A stretch of 55,708 bases of DNA from assembly GCA_009779935.1 (NCBI GenBank), contig WRAX01000013.1:1-55708 (forward strand). Direction: 5' to 3'. Shown here piece after piece: positions 9,757 through 19,139 of this stretch. This DNA comes from Defluviitaleaceae bacterium (GTDB lineage: Bacteria > Bacillota > Clostridia > Lachnospirales > WRAX01). The position numbers and the translations under genes are program-made. The number at the start of each line of letters is the position of its first letter. The first letter of the stretch is position 1. The notes beneath the pieces are model-generated. The model did not search any database, was not told the DNA's origin, and was given only the letters and a program-made list of their open reading frames with translations.

Positions 9757-9785
9757 ATTATATCAGATTCATTTAGTATTGTCAA
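9757..9785 (-). promoter_or_regulatory. Sigma-A promoter of the HEVVH lipoprotein gene
   Basis: Minus strand: perfect -35 TTGACA (9780-9785), 17-base spacer, perfect -10 TATAAT (9757-9762), about 55 bases before the start codon. Confidence 0.85.
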
Positions 9786-9839
9786 ATTTTTTAGTATTTT
9801 TTTGTCTACATTCGTCAATTACCCACTACTTTCCTCCAC

Positions 9840-11384
9840 TTATTTTTTGAAACTCAACATCTGCTTAACCTCATTAATTTTGATGATGCGCAACAGAAAA
9901 ACTGCAGCAACATAAAGTGCCATTAGTAAAGTAAGGGACACAATAACAGCGGGAATTGGGGGCAACAATGCCGCCGCAACGCTATCATGCAGCCAATTTG
10001 TGGTTAGGCCTGCTGCAAGGGCTGCAAGGGCAGGTTTTATAAACCAGCGCACAATTTCGGGCTTTATATCCGATATTTTTTTAAGACGTCGTATGGTAAA
10101 AAATGTGATTATTATTAGGCTAATTAGCCAGCCGGCCAAAAACGCCACCACCCCATAAACCGGCACAAAAAAATATACAAAAGCAATATTAATGCCCGAT
10201 GCCAACAGGCTGTTGCGGAAAATAAAAATTTGCTCGCCAAGCCCGTTTAGCAGACCGTTTAGGGTAATGTTAAAATACCAAAAAGGGCACATAAGCCCAA
10301 GTATTAGCAGTATTTGTCCCAAGTCCTGCCGATAAACAATTTGCCCGATTTCGTTTGGGAAAACTACAAAAATAAGTGCCGCCCCAAATGCCACAATGGA
10401 TGTAAAAACAATAGATTTGGAGATGGTTGCATTAACACGTCGGGTATTTCCAAGGGCAACCGATTGGGAAATGGAAGGCACAAGGGAAACAGACAAAGCC
10501 ACCAAAATAGCTGATGGAAAGAATATCAAGGGCATCGCCATGCCTGTTATTTGGCCAAAGGTCGATAGGGCATCCTCCGCCGTCATGCCGAAAGCTTGTA
10601 GGCGGGCGGGTATCATCACATTTTCCACGGTGGATAAAAATGCCGATGTTATGCGGTTTAACGTTAGCGGTGTTGCCATGGCGGCAATTGCAATCAAGGC
10701 TTGTTTTTGGGTCATGGTCGGTGCTGCCCCACCTTCACTTTCCCTTTTTTCCCGCCATTTGTGGGCAACCAACACATACGCAAATGATAAAGCCTCCCCT
10801 ACCACAATGCCTAGAACTGCCACAGCGGCGGCATATTCCAACCCGCGGGGGATAAAAGCCGATGCAAGCAACATAATCACGCCAATGCGTGCCAGTTGTT
10901 CGATAATTTGGCTGGCGGCCGGTACAATGGTTTTTTGCAAGCCCAAAAAATAACCCCGCAGGCAGGAGCCCAAAGCCATAAACACAAAAGATGCGGATAG
11001 AATTTTCAAGGGCATTACAATGCGCTCTTCGTTCAAAATACCTGCGCCTATGGGGCCTGCAGCAAAAAACAAAACCACCGTCATTATTAAGGATAGGGCG
11101 GTGGTTAATGCCAAAGAAATGCGCAATAAACGGCGCATGTTGCCCTGTGCACCCTTTGCCTGCTCCGTCGCCACAAGGCGTGACAGGGTGGTTGTTATGC
11201 CCGAGCAGGAAATGGCCCAAGCAAGGGAATATATGGGCATTATAAGCTGATAAAGCCCCATCCCCTCTGCTCCGATGGCGTTTGCCATAAAAATGCGGTA
11301 GGCAAAGCCGATAAGGCGGGTTATTATATTGGCGGCAGTAAGGGTTAATGCGCCAAGAACTAAGTTTTTTTTGGTCAAGCCCAC
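9840..11384 (-). CDS. spoVB: SpoVB-type polysaccharide/lipid flippase (MATE/MOP superfamily)
   Basis: About 514 residues with 12-14 predicted membrane helices. The opening (GALTLTAANIITRLIGFAYR, then GAEGMGLYQLIMPIY) is typical of stage V sporulation protein B and related flippases that move lipid-linked saccharides across the membrane for spore cortex or envelope synthesis. I place the start at GTG 11384, preceded by GGGAGG at seven bases; the longer frame to 11414 has no ribosome binding site. SpoVB paralogues are common in Clostridia, so a role in another polysaccharide pathway is possible. Confidence 0.85.
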   Translation of the reverse strand: MGLTKKNLVLGALTLTAANIITRLIGFAYRIFMANAIGAEGMGLYQLIMPIYSLAWAISCSGITTTLSRLVATEQAKGAQGNMRRLLRISLALTTALSLIMTVVLFFAAGPIGAGILNEERIVMPLKILSASFVFMALGSCLRGYFLGLQKTIVPAASQIIEQLARIGVIMLLASAFIPRGLEYAAAVAVLGIVVGEALSFAYVLVAHKWREKRESEGGAAPTMTQKQALIAIAAMATPLTLNRITSAFLSTVENVMIPARLQAFGMTAEDALSTFGQITGMAMPLIFFPSAILVALSVSLVPSISQSVALGNTRRVNATISKSIVFTSIVAFGAALIFVVFPNEIGQIVYRQDLGQILLILGLMCPFWYFNITLNGLLNGLGEQIFIFRNSLLASGINIAFVYFFVPVYGVVAFLAGWLISLIIITFFTIRRLKKISDIKPEIVRWFIKPALAALAAGLTTNWLHDSVAAALLPPIPAVIVSLTLLMALYVAAVFLLRIIKINEVKQMLSFKK

Positions 11385-11477
11385 AAGTAAGCCTCCCAGC
11401 AGTAAAATAAGCATGTTTGATTTTATGAGCCGGCAGGCGGATTAATACATGCCATCATACCGCAGGTAAATTTTGGG

Positions 11478-11506
11478 TTGATTTTGTAGGGAAGGCATGG
11501 TATAAT
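11478..11506 (+). promoter_or_regulatory. Promoter of the cheB-hybrid kinase operon
   Basis: -35 TTGATT (11478-11483), 17-base spacer, -10 TATAAT (11501-11506). Transcription would start near 11513, leaving a leader of about 90 bases before the TTG start of cheB. Confidence 0.75.
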
Positions 11507-11604
11507 TAAACAAGTGCTTTACGCAGTGAATAGGTAGCTTTCGATATAGCAAAGCTAAGGTGTTATTCCCAAAGTTACGTTTTCTATATGAGGTGGTGCT
11601 AACA
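11507..11604 (+). promoter_or_regulatory. Structured 5' leader of cheB
   Basis: The leader can fold into a stem with AGCTTT/AAAGCT arms (about 11537-11557) nested in a GAATA/TATTC pairing. It matches no riboswitch class I can recognise; c-di-GMP, fluoride and preQ1 signatures are absent. It may be an unclassified element or ordinary leader sequence. Confidence 0.3.
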
Positions 11605-12186
11605 TTGTCACAAAAGCTTGTTGTGATAGGTGCTTCCACCGGCGGCGTAGAAGCGTTGGAAACTGTTTTTTCACAGTTTCCCGCTGATATTCCACCGGTG
11701 CTTGTGGTACAGCACATGCCCATTGGCTTTACAGATATTTTGGCAAAACGCTTTAATTTGCAATTCAAATTTAATGTTAAAGAAGCCCGTGAGGGTGACG
11801 AGATTAAGGCGGGTCAGATACTTATTGCCCCGGCAGGCAAACACATGCAGATAAGTAAAAAGAATGGCAGGGATTTAGTGGAAACTTTTGTGGGTCCCAA
11901 AGTGCAATATTCTATGCCTTCTGTTGATGTGTTGTTTGAATCTGTTGCAAAACATATAAAGGATAAGGCCGTGGGTGTTATTTTAACAGGCATGGGTGCA
12001 GATGGTGCAGATGGGCTTTTAGCTATGAAAAACGCAGGTGCAGCCACCATTGGGCAGGATGAAAAGACCTGTGCCATATATGGCATGCCAAAGGTTGCCA
12101 TGGATATGGGAGCTGTTATGTACCAATTACCCCTAAACAAAATAGCAGACAAAATTTTAACATTGGCAAAGGGGGCAAGCAAATGA
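11605..12186 (+). CDS. cheB: CheB-type protein-glutamate methylesterase, standalone catalytic domain
   Basis: About 193 residues. The CheB catalytic residues are visible: Ser in VIGASTGGVEAL, His in VVQHMPIGF and Asp in LTGMGADGADG. There is no receiver domain. Classical CheB demethylates or deamidates chemoreceptors, but no receptor or cheR gene lies here, so the substrate is open. The start is probably TTG 11605, with AGGTGG upstream; a longer frame from 11560 lacks a ribosome binding site. The stop overlaps the ATG of the hybrid kinase by four bases (ATGA), indicating translational coupling and joint function. Confidence 0.85.
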   Translation: MSQKLVVIGASTGGVEALETVFSQFPADIPPVLVVQHMPIGFTDILAKRFNLQFKFNVKEAREGDEIKAGQILIAPAGKHMQISKKNGRDLVETFVGPKVQYSMPSVDVLFESVAKHIKDKAVGVILTGMGADGADGLLAMKNAGAATIGQDEKTCAIYGMPKVAMDMGAVMYQLPLNKIADKILTLAKGASK

Positions 12187-14918
12187 AAACGGATGGATTT
12201 GCCGTTGAAATTCTAAACAGCCTGCCGGGCATGGCTTACAGGCGGCTTAACAACCCACCAAACTACACTTTTACCTTTGTAAGTGAAGGTTGCTTTGATT
12301 TGTTCGGATATGCCCCCGAGGAGCTGATGGGGGACACAGGCATAAACCTGATGACCCTTATCCACCCGGAAGATGCCCACCACATGCGCAAGCTTTACGG
12401 CGACACGTTGGAAAAAGGCATCCCCTTGGAAACCAGTTACAGGGCGGTTACAAGAAACGGGGAAACCAAGCGGGTTTGGGTGCGCAGCAGGGTTATCGAC
12501 ACTGATGATGCAGGGGTGCCCTTGACGGTAGAGGGCTTCTGCATTGATGTTACAAAGTTTATGCGCTTGGAAACACAAAGGCTTGCCAACCGCTCCAAAA
12601 CCGACTTTTTGTCAAAATTATCCATGGAAATACGCACGCCCATGAATATTATCATGGGCATGGCGGACATTGCCCTGCAAGATGATGCCGGCGGAAAAAT
12701 GCACAAACATGCACAAACAATAAAAACAGCAGGAAACAAACTAATCTCTGTGCTGGATGATATTTCGGATTATGCCAAGCTGGAAAGCGGGCAATTGGAG
12801 ATAAAACAGGATGTTTATAGCTTTTCCAAGTTTTTAAGGGAAATTGTGACAGCCACAACAGAAAAAGCCGCAATGGCAAATTTGGAGTTTTTGGTGAATG
12901 TGGACAGCAACATACCCGAAATACTGGTGGGGGACAGGGAGCACTTATATCAAATTTTGGCTAATATTTTGGACAATGCGGTTAAGTTTACCGATGCCGG
13001 CTTTATATCCCTTACCATGGAAGGTGTAATTGAGGGGCAAACCCTTAACTTAGATATTTCCGTGGCAGATACAGGGCGAGGTATTAAAGACGGGGATTTA
13101 TCAAGGGTTTTATGGGATTTTAGCCAGTTTGATGAAAAGGTTGTAGCAGGCATTGGGCTTGGCTTACCCAATGCGGACAAATTGGCAAAACTTATGGGGG
13201 GGGAAATAAAAGCATCTTCCGTTTACGGTGTTGGTAGCATTTTTAATGTAACCCTACCCCAGCAAATCTTCAGCCATGGATCCATTTGCAACATCGGCAA
13301 CCCCCACATCAAAACCGCAATTGTTTTTGAAAACAGGGACGATTACAGGGAAACACTTATCAACATTTTGGAAGATTTTAATGTGCCCTATGAAGTGACA
13401 GATTGTGAAGGGCGTTTTTGCGATGCTTTGCTGGGTGATGAATTTGCCTTTGCATTTGTTGCCAGCATGATTTTTGATGAAATTAAGGTATCCTCCCCTT
13501 ACGTACTTAGTCAGCGGCGGGTGCAGTTGGTACTTATCCAAGGGCGTGGCGAAAAAGCGTGTAATTATGAGGCTTTGCAGGTGTTGCCTGCCCCTGTATT
13601 TTGCCTGCCCGTAGCGGATATTCTAAACGGTGTATATTTTGCCGCAGAAAGTGATATAGCCATTGGCAAGCGGGCAAATGTTGTCAAATTTACTGCACCT
13701 AACGCCCATGTGCTTGCGGTGGATGATATTTCCGCCAATTTGGCGGTGATAGAAGGGTTGCTTGCACCATACAGGATTAATCTGGATTTAGTAGAATCCG
13801 GCGCAGCCGCCATTGATGCAGTGAAAATTAAGCAGTATGACATGATTTTGATGGATTGTGTAATGCCTGTAATGGACGGCACGGAAACCACTTTGGCGAT
13901 TAGAGCCTTGGAAAATGCCGCCACAAATTGTGAAGAAGTGCCGATTGTGGCATTAACAGCAAGGATAGATGGTAATAAGCAAACCGTATTGCGCACAGGC
14001 ATTTTTGATGACCTTATTCCAAAACCCATAGATACAAACAAGCTTAACGAAGTAATGGAAAAATGGATACCTGCCGAATTGCAAATGGAAGCGGAAGCGA
14101 AAAAAGCCCCACAAAGCCCCGGCGGGTCACCCCTGACCCCTTTTATCAAAATTGAAGGGGTGGACGTGGCAAAAGGCATTAAATTAGCTGGTGGCGGCAA
14201 TTTTGACACATATATCCGTGTGCTGGAAAAATTTTGCGAAAATGGGCGTAGGTTGCTTGAAGAAATCCCGGATGCAGTACAGCGGGAGGACTTTTCCCTT
14301 TGCGCCGTTTACATGCACGCTTTGCGTAGCATTTCGGCAAGTATTGGCGCAAACCTTTTGTCCCAAACAGCAAGGGTGCTGGAAACGGCATCCGAGCAAG
14401 GCCAAGCGGAGTTTATAAAGGCCAAAACCCCCAAATTCTTAGAAGATTTGGAAGCTGTGATAATGGAAGCGGAATACGCCGCAACACGAAACCGAATGGC
14501 AGGCAATAACGAAGAAGCCACATTAAAAGCGAGGATGAGTGACATGGATGACACGAAAAAGAAAATATTACTGATTGACGACACGGAGACCTTCCTGTTT
14601 TTATTAAACGATATTTTGAAAGAGGATTATGAAACATTTATCTCCAAGGACGGGGAAGATGGGCTGGAAACCGCCCAATTTGCCATGCCCGATCTTATTT
14701 TGCTTGATATTGTAATGCCCGGCATGAACGGTTTTGATGTTATGGAAGCTTTGAAAGCTGATGATAGAACAAAACATATCCCTGTGGTTTTGGTTAGCGG
14801 TAAAGACACCGATGAGGATAAGGCAAAAGGCTACGATGCAGGGGCTGTTGGTTATATTCAAAAACCATTTAAGCCGGATGAGGTTAAGAGTGAAGTGGAA
14901 AAAGCATTTGCTTTATAA
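12183..14918 (+). CDS. Hybrid sensor kinase PAS-HisKA*-HATPase-REC-Hpt-REC; H-box His replaced by Met
   Basis: 911 residues, no membrane segment, so cytoplasmic. Domains: PAS (about 20-130), HisKA-like (about 135-205), HATPase_c (about 245-360, N-box LANILDNAVKFT, G1 ADTGRGI, G2 GIGLGLP), a degenerate receiver-like stretch (about 380-490), REC (about 505-620, Asp558 in LMDCVMP), Hpt (about 670-750, His712 in YMHALRSISASIG), and a C-terminal REC (about 795-911, Asp842 in LLDIVMPGMNG). The H-box reads LSMEIRTPMN where families have HEIRTPMN: codon 148 is ATG, so the usual phospho-acceptor is missing. The Hpt His and both REC Asp remain, so the protein may receive phosphate from another kinase or work as an allosteric scaffold. 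Coupled to cheB. Confidence 0.9.
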   Translation: MKTDGFAVEILNSLPGMAYRRLNNPPNYTFTFVSEGCFDLFGYAPEELMGDTGINLMTLIHPEDAHHMRKLYGDTLEKGIPLETSYRAVTRNGETKRVWVRSRVIDTDDAGVPLTVEGFCIDVTKFMRLETQRLANRSKTDFLSKLSMEIRTPMNIIMGMADIALQDDAGGKMHKHAQTIKTAGNKLISVLDDISDYAKLESGQLEIKQDVYSFSKFLREIVTATTEKAAMANLEFLVNVDSNIPEILVGDREHLYQILANILDNAVKFTDAGFISLTMEGVIEGQTLNLDISVADTGRGIKDGDLSRVLWDFSQFDEKVVAGIGLGLPNADKLAKLMGGEIKASSVYGVGSIFNVTLPQQIFSHGSICNIGNPHIKTAIVFENRDDYRETLINILEDFNVPYEVTDCEGRFCDALLGDEFAFAFVASMIFDEIKVSSPYVLSQRRVQLVLIQGRGEKACNYEALQVLPAPVFCLPVADILNGVYFAAESDIAIGKRANVVKFTAPNAHVLAVDDISANLAVIEGLLAPYRINLDLVESGAAAIDAVKIKQYDMILMDCVMPVMDGTETTLAIRALENAATNCEEVPIVALTARIDGNKQTVLRTGIFDDLIPKPIDTNKLNEVMEKWIPAELQMEAEAKKAPQSPGGSPLTPFIKIEGVDVAKGIKLAGGGNFDTYIRVLEKFCENGRRLLEEIPDAVQREDFSLCAVYMHALRSISASIGANLLSQTARVLETASEQGQAEFIKAKTPKFLEDLEAVIMEAEYAATRNRMAGNNEEATLKARMSDMDDTKKKILLIDDTETFLFLLNDILKEDYETFISKDGEDGLETAQFAMPDLILLDIVMPGMNGFDVMEALKADDRTKHIPVVLVSGKDTDEDKAKGYDAGAVGYIQKPFKPDEVKSEVEKAFAL

Positions 14919-14921
14919 TAT

Positions 14922-14968
14922 ACAAACATAACAAGGGTAGCCGCCAAGGCTACCCTTGTTATGTTTGT
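14922..14968. terminator. Bidirectional terminator between convergent genes
   Basis: A perfect 21-bp inverted repeat (14922-14942 and 14948-14968) with a GCCAA loop sits just after the kinase stop and before the stop of the opposing LysM-G5 gene. It lacks a long T-tract but is well placed to end transcription from both sides. Confidence 0.75.
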
Positions 14969-14981
14969 GCCATGTCCAGTG

Positions 14982-16121
14982 CTATCCGCTTCCAACCTCA
15001 ATAATCTGCGGCAACGGCTCGTTTGTGTTTTGCTGGGATATGGTTACCCGCTCCACCTCCACACCATTAATGCTGATAATATCCATGGTAAACAGTGCCT
15101 GCCCCGCCCTACCCTCTTGAATAATGCGCTGTTGTCCTGTGGGCATGGCAGGATTAGGGCGGTGTTCCGTTGGCGGCGGCAGGGCTTGCTCCACCGTTAC
15201 CCGTTCATAGGTACGCACGGAAATTGCCGGCACAGTGGGCGTTACCACCAATGGGTCATTTTCCCGCAAGCCCCGACCGTCGGGGTTTACATTAGGGTTG
15301 GCGGCAAGTAGTTGTGATAAGCTCATACCAAAGCGGCGGGCAATATTGTATAAATTATCCCCCTGCCGTACAATGTAAATTTCTTGCACAGGCCGATGGG
15401 TGGTTAGCAATGTTTCGGCATAATTTGCTGTCATCACGTCATTTTTGTGGATGTTGGCTGTGTTGACAATAACATTTTCCACAAACGAATATCTTTGTCC
15501 GTCATATTCTATAAACTGTTCAATAATATTTGAAAGCAAACCCTCTGCCTGCTCCGCACTGCCTAGTTTGGCTTCCTGCCGCCCATTTACGGTTATAATT
15601 GCACCGTAAACATAAAATTCCAACATGTCTGCAAGGGTTGTCACCATGGCATCAAAGGTGATGGTTTCGGCACTTCTTCTGGCACGTGTTGCACGCACAT
15701 CCACTTCATCCGCAAGGGTTATGGTTGTACCGAATTGGCTTTCCAAACGGGTTATGGTATGCCCCGTAAGATATTCCGGATCTATAATTCCCCTGTCCCA
15801 TCTTGCAATGCCCAAATTTTCCCCGTTAACCGCTACCAAAACCGCATTGGGGCGGCTTGCAAGGCTTATGAAGATAGTGCCCCCGCCAATAACGCCCAAA
15901 ACAATAACGATAAGTATAGTTAAACGAAAGTACCTGCCACGGCGCAAATTGCGAAAACTTGCGGCAATTAAGCCGCCAATGCGCCCAAAAGCCTCCAAAA
16001 TCAACAATGTCCAATCCCTTTTAACGGGCTTTTGTTGTTTTTGTTTTTTTGTTGAAGAAGGCCGCACGGGCGGTCTTGTTTGTGGCCGCCGCACAGGTGG
16101 CCTTTGCTGTTGCCTGTCCAT
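14982..16121 (-). CDS. Membrane-anchored LysM and G5 domain protein
   Basis: About 379 residues. A basic, Pro/Gln-rich cytoplasmic N-terminus is followed by one membrane helix (LTILIVIVLGVIGGGTIFIS, about 65-85). The rest is outside the cell: a LysM domain (YIVRQGDNLYNIARRFG, about 240-290) that binds peptidoglycan, and a C-terminal G5 domain (about 300-379, ending PQIIEVGSG). The layout resembles clostridial M23 LysM-G5 wall hydrolases, but no peptidase domain is present. I choose ATG 16121 because GAGGTG lies six bases upstream; the longer frame to 16211 has no such site. Downstream of the SLH gene and probably cotranscribed with it. Confidence 0.8.
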   Translation of the reverse strand: MDRQQQRPPVRRPQTRPPVRPSSTKKQKQQKPVKRDWTLLILEAFGRIGGLIAASFRNLRRGRYFRLTILIVIVLGVIGGGTIFISLASRPNAVLVAVNGENLGIARWDRGIIDPEYLTGHTITRLESQFGTTITLADEVDVRATRARRSAETITFDAMVTTLADMLEFYVYGAIITVNGRQEAKLGSAEQAEGLLSNIIEQFIEYDGQRYSFVENVIVNTANIHKNDVMTANYAETLLTTHRPVQEIYIVRQGDNLYNIARRFGMSLSQLLAANPNVNPDGRGLRENDPLVVTPTVPAISVRTYERVTVEQALPPPTEHRPNPAMPTGQQRIIQEGRAGQALFTMDIISINGVEVERVTISQQNTNEPLPQIIEVGSG

Positions 16122-16231
16122 GCTTTTCACCTCTTTTTCAAAGAAGTTTCGGATTGCACATATGGGCGCAACGCCACACGCCATTGGTTGGAGTGAACAG
16201 CGTGCGCCCACGGCACATAGTATACGTAAAA

Positions 16232-18199
16232 CTAATTTAACAGAATGGTAACAGACACGGCACGGTTGTTTTGGGTTACAGCAGAAACAATTTGTACACG
16301 CATACCCGCTGCCAAATGGTGCATATTAACCGTTTGCCCGGTAACGGAGTTAAAAAACACCGTATTTGCATCAATTGTAAAGGTTCTGTTTTGGAAGTTG
16401 GCATCCCGCACCGTAATTTGGGTGCTGGTAAGGGAATGTATGTGGCCGGTAAAATTAGTAGCCGATGGGCCTTGCAGCATTTGCGCACCAACAATTTCTT
16501 GGCTGTCAAACCAAATGCGCACACGGCTTCCCAAGGTTAGGTCGAACGGATCCACATGCCCGTCCACCAGCAAATGGGTGCGGTCCGGGGAGCCTTCAAG
16601 GTTATCCGTAACCACAACAAAGCTTTGCCCGCGGGCAGATATGAAAATATCACGTATATATACATCGGCGTGGGGTCTGCTTACTGCTGTTGCCCGCACA
16701 TCTGTGGCCCTGCCATACTCGGCAGTAAGGCTTATCTGGTCACCAATACGCAATTGGCGTGGGGCAAGGTTTGATAGGTTTCCACGGAACACGGCAGTAT
16801 TGGCGTCGGAGGTAAAGCTGCGTGTGTTGCCATTGGCATCTTCCAGCACAAGGGCAGGGAAAAGGCTATTTGCTCCAAAATTCTTCTCAACCAAAGTGCC
16901 TGTCATTTGTATTTCACGTTCTTCCAGCACAAGTTGGTGGGCGTTATTATTGTGCACACGGGCAACAACCATGTCACCTACGTTAATGTTGTTTATGTTG
17001 ATTGTGGTGCCGCTACGGGTAATTTCTGCACCGCTGGCCACGGCATAATCCCGCACCTCGGTTACAATTTCGCCACGGGGGTTTATTGTGCGGGTTTCGA
17101 TGCCCACAGTGTTGTTTGGTATGCTTATGCGGGCTATAACACCATCCAGCACACGCATTTCACTAATTGGTGGAATGTTGGATGCAGGCGGTGTTTGCGG
17201 TTGTTGCGGCGGTTGTTGTGTTGCCGCCATAGCGTTAATGGACACAATTTCACCGTCAGTAAGGATTGCTGTAAATGTCATATTAGCTGCAAGTGCTGTA
17301 AAAGTATTATTTACCCCGCCAATGGTGATGATGGCATTGGGTGCCACAGTAAAGGTGCGGTTATTGTGTGCAGCATTTTGGGAAAGTACAGAAATCGCAC
17401 GGAAGTTAGGGAAGGTGTTGGTTATTGTACCCTGCACCGTTTCCACCACGGGAGCAGATGGTTGGCCGCTACCGCCACCACCAACTAATGGGGAGCCAAT
17501 TTCGTGTAAAACAGGCACGATAAGTACAGACATTGCCGCACGGTTAATTGGGCTGCGGGGCAGCACATTTCCATCTAATCCACCATTCAAAATACCCAAA
17601 CTGCGTAGGTAGTACACATAAATACGGGCAGCAGGTGTTATTTGCTGATGGTCATTAAACAATGGTACGCCGAAGGTTTGCAATGCCTCGTTGGTGCGCC
17701 CCATAAAGCGCACAAGGAACACGGCAGCCTCTTCCCTACTCATAATTCTGCGGGTTTCAATTGCACCTGCATTTATAAAATTATTCAAATCCGATGGGAA
17801 AAACACGCCACGATACAGTAAATAGGCAATATCCATGTTTCTGGCACTATTCCATGTGGAAAAGTTATTGTCAAAAGTATTTACCAATGCCAAATGGCTT
17901 GATAGGGCTTGGTTGTAATAAGCTTGTTGCTGCGCTGTTAAGGCAGATGGGTTAAAGCCTGACATGCGAGCGAAAATTCTCGCCCCTTCAAACTTATCAA
18001 TGGTGCCGTTTGGATTAAAATTACCGGCCATATCCCCCAGCATAATTTCAAGGGAGCTGACAGTGGCAATAGCATCCGCCGCCCAACTAAGGTTTGCGCC
18101 AACATCATGGAAATTGGCAGCATGCACGGCGGTAACAGGCGCAATGGCCATGATTGCTACCGTTGCGGTAACGGTTAATCTTTTAAGTATTTTTTTCAT
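16232..18199 (-). CDS. S-layer homology (SLH) domain surface protein
   Basis: 655 residues with a signal peptide (1-28, cut near VHAANF). Three SLH repeats follow: about 30-80 (FHDVGANLSWAADAIATVS), a degenerate one at about 105-165, and about 170-235 (GILNGGLDGNVLPRSPINRA). SLH repeats bind secondary cell wall polymer. The remaining roughly 400 residues are repeated beta-rich modules of 70-90 residues (e.g. TFTIDANTVFFNSVTGQTVN), like DUF5666-type domains. The start codon overlaps the ispE stop by four bases (ATGA) and its AAGGAGG lies within the ispE coding end, so it is translated from the ispE message. Confidence 0.85.
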   Translation of the reverse strand: MKKILKRLTVTATVAIMAIAPVTAVHAANFHDVGANLSWAADAIATVSSLEIMLGDMAGNFNPNGTIDKFEGARIFARMSGFNPSALTAQQQAYYNQALSSHLALVNTFDNNFSTWNSARNMDIAYLLYRGVFFPSDLNNFINAGAIETRRIMSREEAAVFLVRFMGRTNEALQTFGVPLFNDHQQITPAARIYVYYLRSLGILNGGLDGNVLPRSPINRAAMSVLIVPVLHEIGSPLVGGGGSGQPSAPVVETVQGTITNTFPNFRAISVLSQNAAHNNRTFTVAPNAIITIGGVNNTFTALAANMTFTAILTDGEIVSINAMAATQQPPQQPQTPPASNIPPISEMRVLDGVIARISIPNNTVGIETRTINPRGEIVTEVRDYAVASGAEITRSGTTININNINVGDMVVARVHNNNAHQLVLEEREIQMTGTLVEKNFGANSLFPALVLEDANGNTRSFTSDANTAVFRGNLSNLAPRQLRIGDQISLTAEYGRATDVRATAVSRPHADVYIRDIFISARGQSFVVVTDNLEGSPDRTHLLVDGHVDPFDLTLGSRVRIWFDSQEIVGAQMLQGPSATNFTGHIHSLTSTQITVRDANFQNRTFTIDANTVFFNSVTGQTVNMHHLAAGMRVQIVSAVTQNNRAVSVTILLN

Positions 18200-19083
18200 C
18201 TTAAAAACCTCCTTGGTTCAAATTTTGTTAAAAAAATCTCTTTTATATCAGCAAAGGTTGCTTTTACAGCCTTTGCAACTTGCTCCATTTGATGGTGCTT
18301 TTCAAAAATCCCGAAAACTGTTGCGCCCGAACCCGTCATCATTGCACCCATTGCACCTTGCGCCATCAAAACACGCTTAATATCCGCAATTTGGGGGTTA
18401 AGGGGTATAGTTACAGCTTCCAACACATTGCCCATCTCGTTACACATACCTTCCAAATCTCCCTGGTTAATGTGATGGATGATTTTATCAATATCCGGAC
18501 GGGTGGTTGGCTTGTCCATGGTAAAGCCTGCAAAAACTTCTCCCGTGGAAACTATTACGGGGGGTTTTACTATCAAAACTTGGGCAAAGGGCGGGTTTGG
18601 AAGTGATTTTAGTTTTTCACCAATGCCCATGGCATGTGCCGTGCCACCATGCACACAAAATGGCACATCTGCACCAAATTTTACCGCTAAATCCATCAAA
18701 TCATCATCGGATAGGGGTAACTTAAACAACTTGCGCATGCCCAAAAGGGTTGCGGCACAATCCGCACTGCCTCCTCCAAGGCCTGCCGATGTGGGTATTT
18801 CTTTGGCAATGTGTATAAATATGCCTGTTTCAATGGCAAAAACCTCTTTTAGATAAGCTGCGGTTCTGTACACCAAATTTCTTTCGTCTACCGCTAACCA
18901 AGTAACATTTGTCGCTAATTTTAGGCCATAATTTGGCTTGTAAATTTTCTTAATCTGCAAAGTATCACAAAGGGAAACAGTTTGCATCACCGATGAAATA
19001 TCGTGATATCCATCATCCCGCTTGCCCAAAACATCTAAGGCAAGGTTAATTTTGGCTCTGGCTTTTATTACGATTTCTTCCAT
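18196..19083 (-). CDS. ispE: 4-diphosphocytidyl-2-C-methyl-D-erythritol kinase
   Basis: About 295 residues. A GHMP-family kinase of the MEP isoprenoid pathway that phosphorylates CDP-ME with ATP. The N-terminus (VIKARAKINLALDVLGKRDDG) and the ATP-binding glycine loop (IPTSAGLGGGSADCAATL) are diagnostic, and the C-terminal MMTGSGATVFGIF matches GHMP motif 3. The start is ATG 19083 after AGGGG; upstream codons up to 19161 include the promoter and are not used. It heads the ispE-SLH-LysM operon. Confidence 0.93.
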   Translation of the reverse strand: MEEIVIKARAKINLALDVLGKRDDGYHDISSVMQTVSLCDTLQIKKIYKPNYGLKLATNVTWLAVDERNLVYRTAAYLKEVFAIETGIFIHIAKEIPTSAGLGGGSADCAATLLGMRKLFKLPLSDDDLMDLAVKFGADVPFCVHGGTAHAMGIGEKLKSLPNPPFAQVLIVKPPVIVSTGEVFAGFTMDKPTTRPDIDKIIHHINQGDLEGMCNEMGNVLEAVTIPLNPQIADIKRVLMAQGAMGAMMTGSGATVFGIFEKHHQMEQVAKAVKATFADIKEIFLTKFEPRRFLR

Positions 19084-19139
19084 ATTTCCCCTCATTTCGG
19101 TTGAGGTTTCCAGCAAAGTAAAAAAATTACTGGGAAATA

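Noticed and set aside
11507-11604. Known riboswitch before cheB
   Set aside because: Core motifs of c-di-GMP, fluoride, preQ1 and other classes that I can recall are not present.
16907-17488. 193-codon plus-strand frame antisense to the SLH gene
   Set aside because: Shadow of a long minus-strand gene with clear signal peptide and repeats; Cys/His-rich translation is typical of antisense frames.
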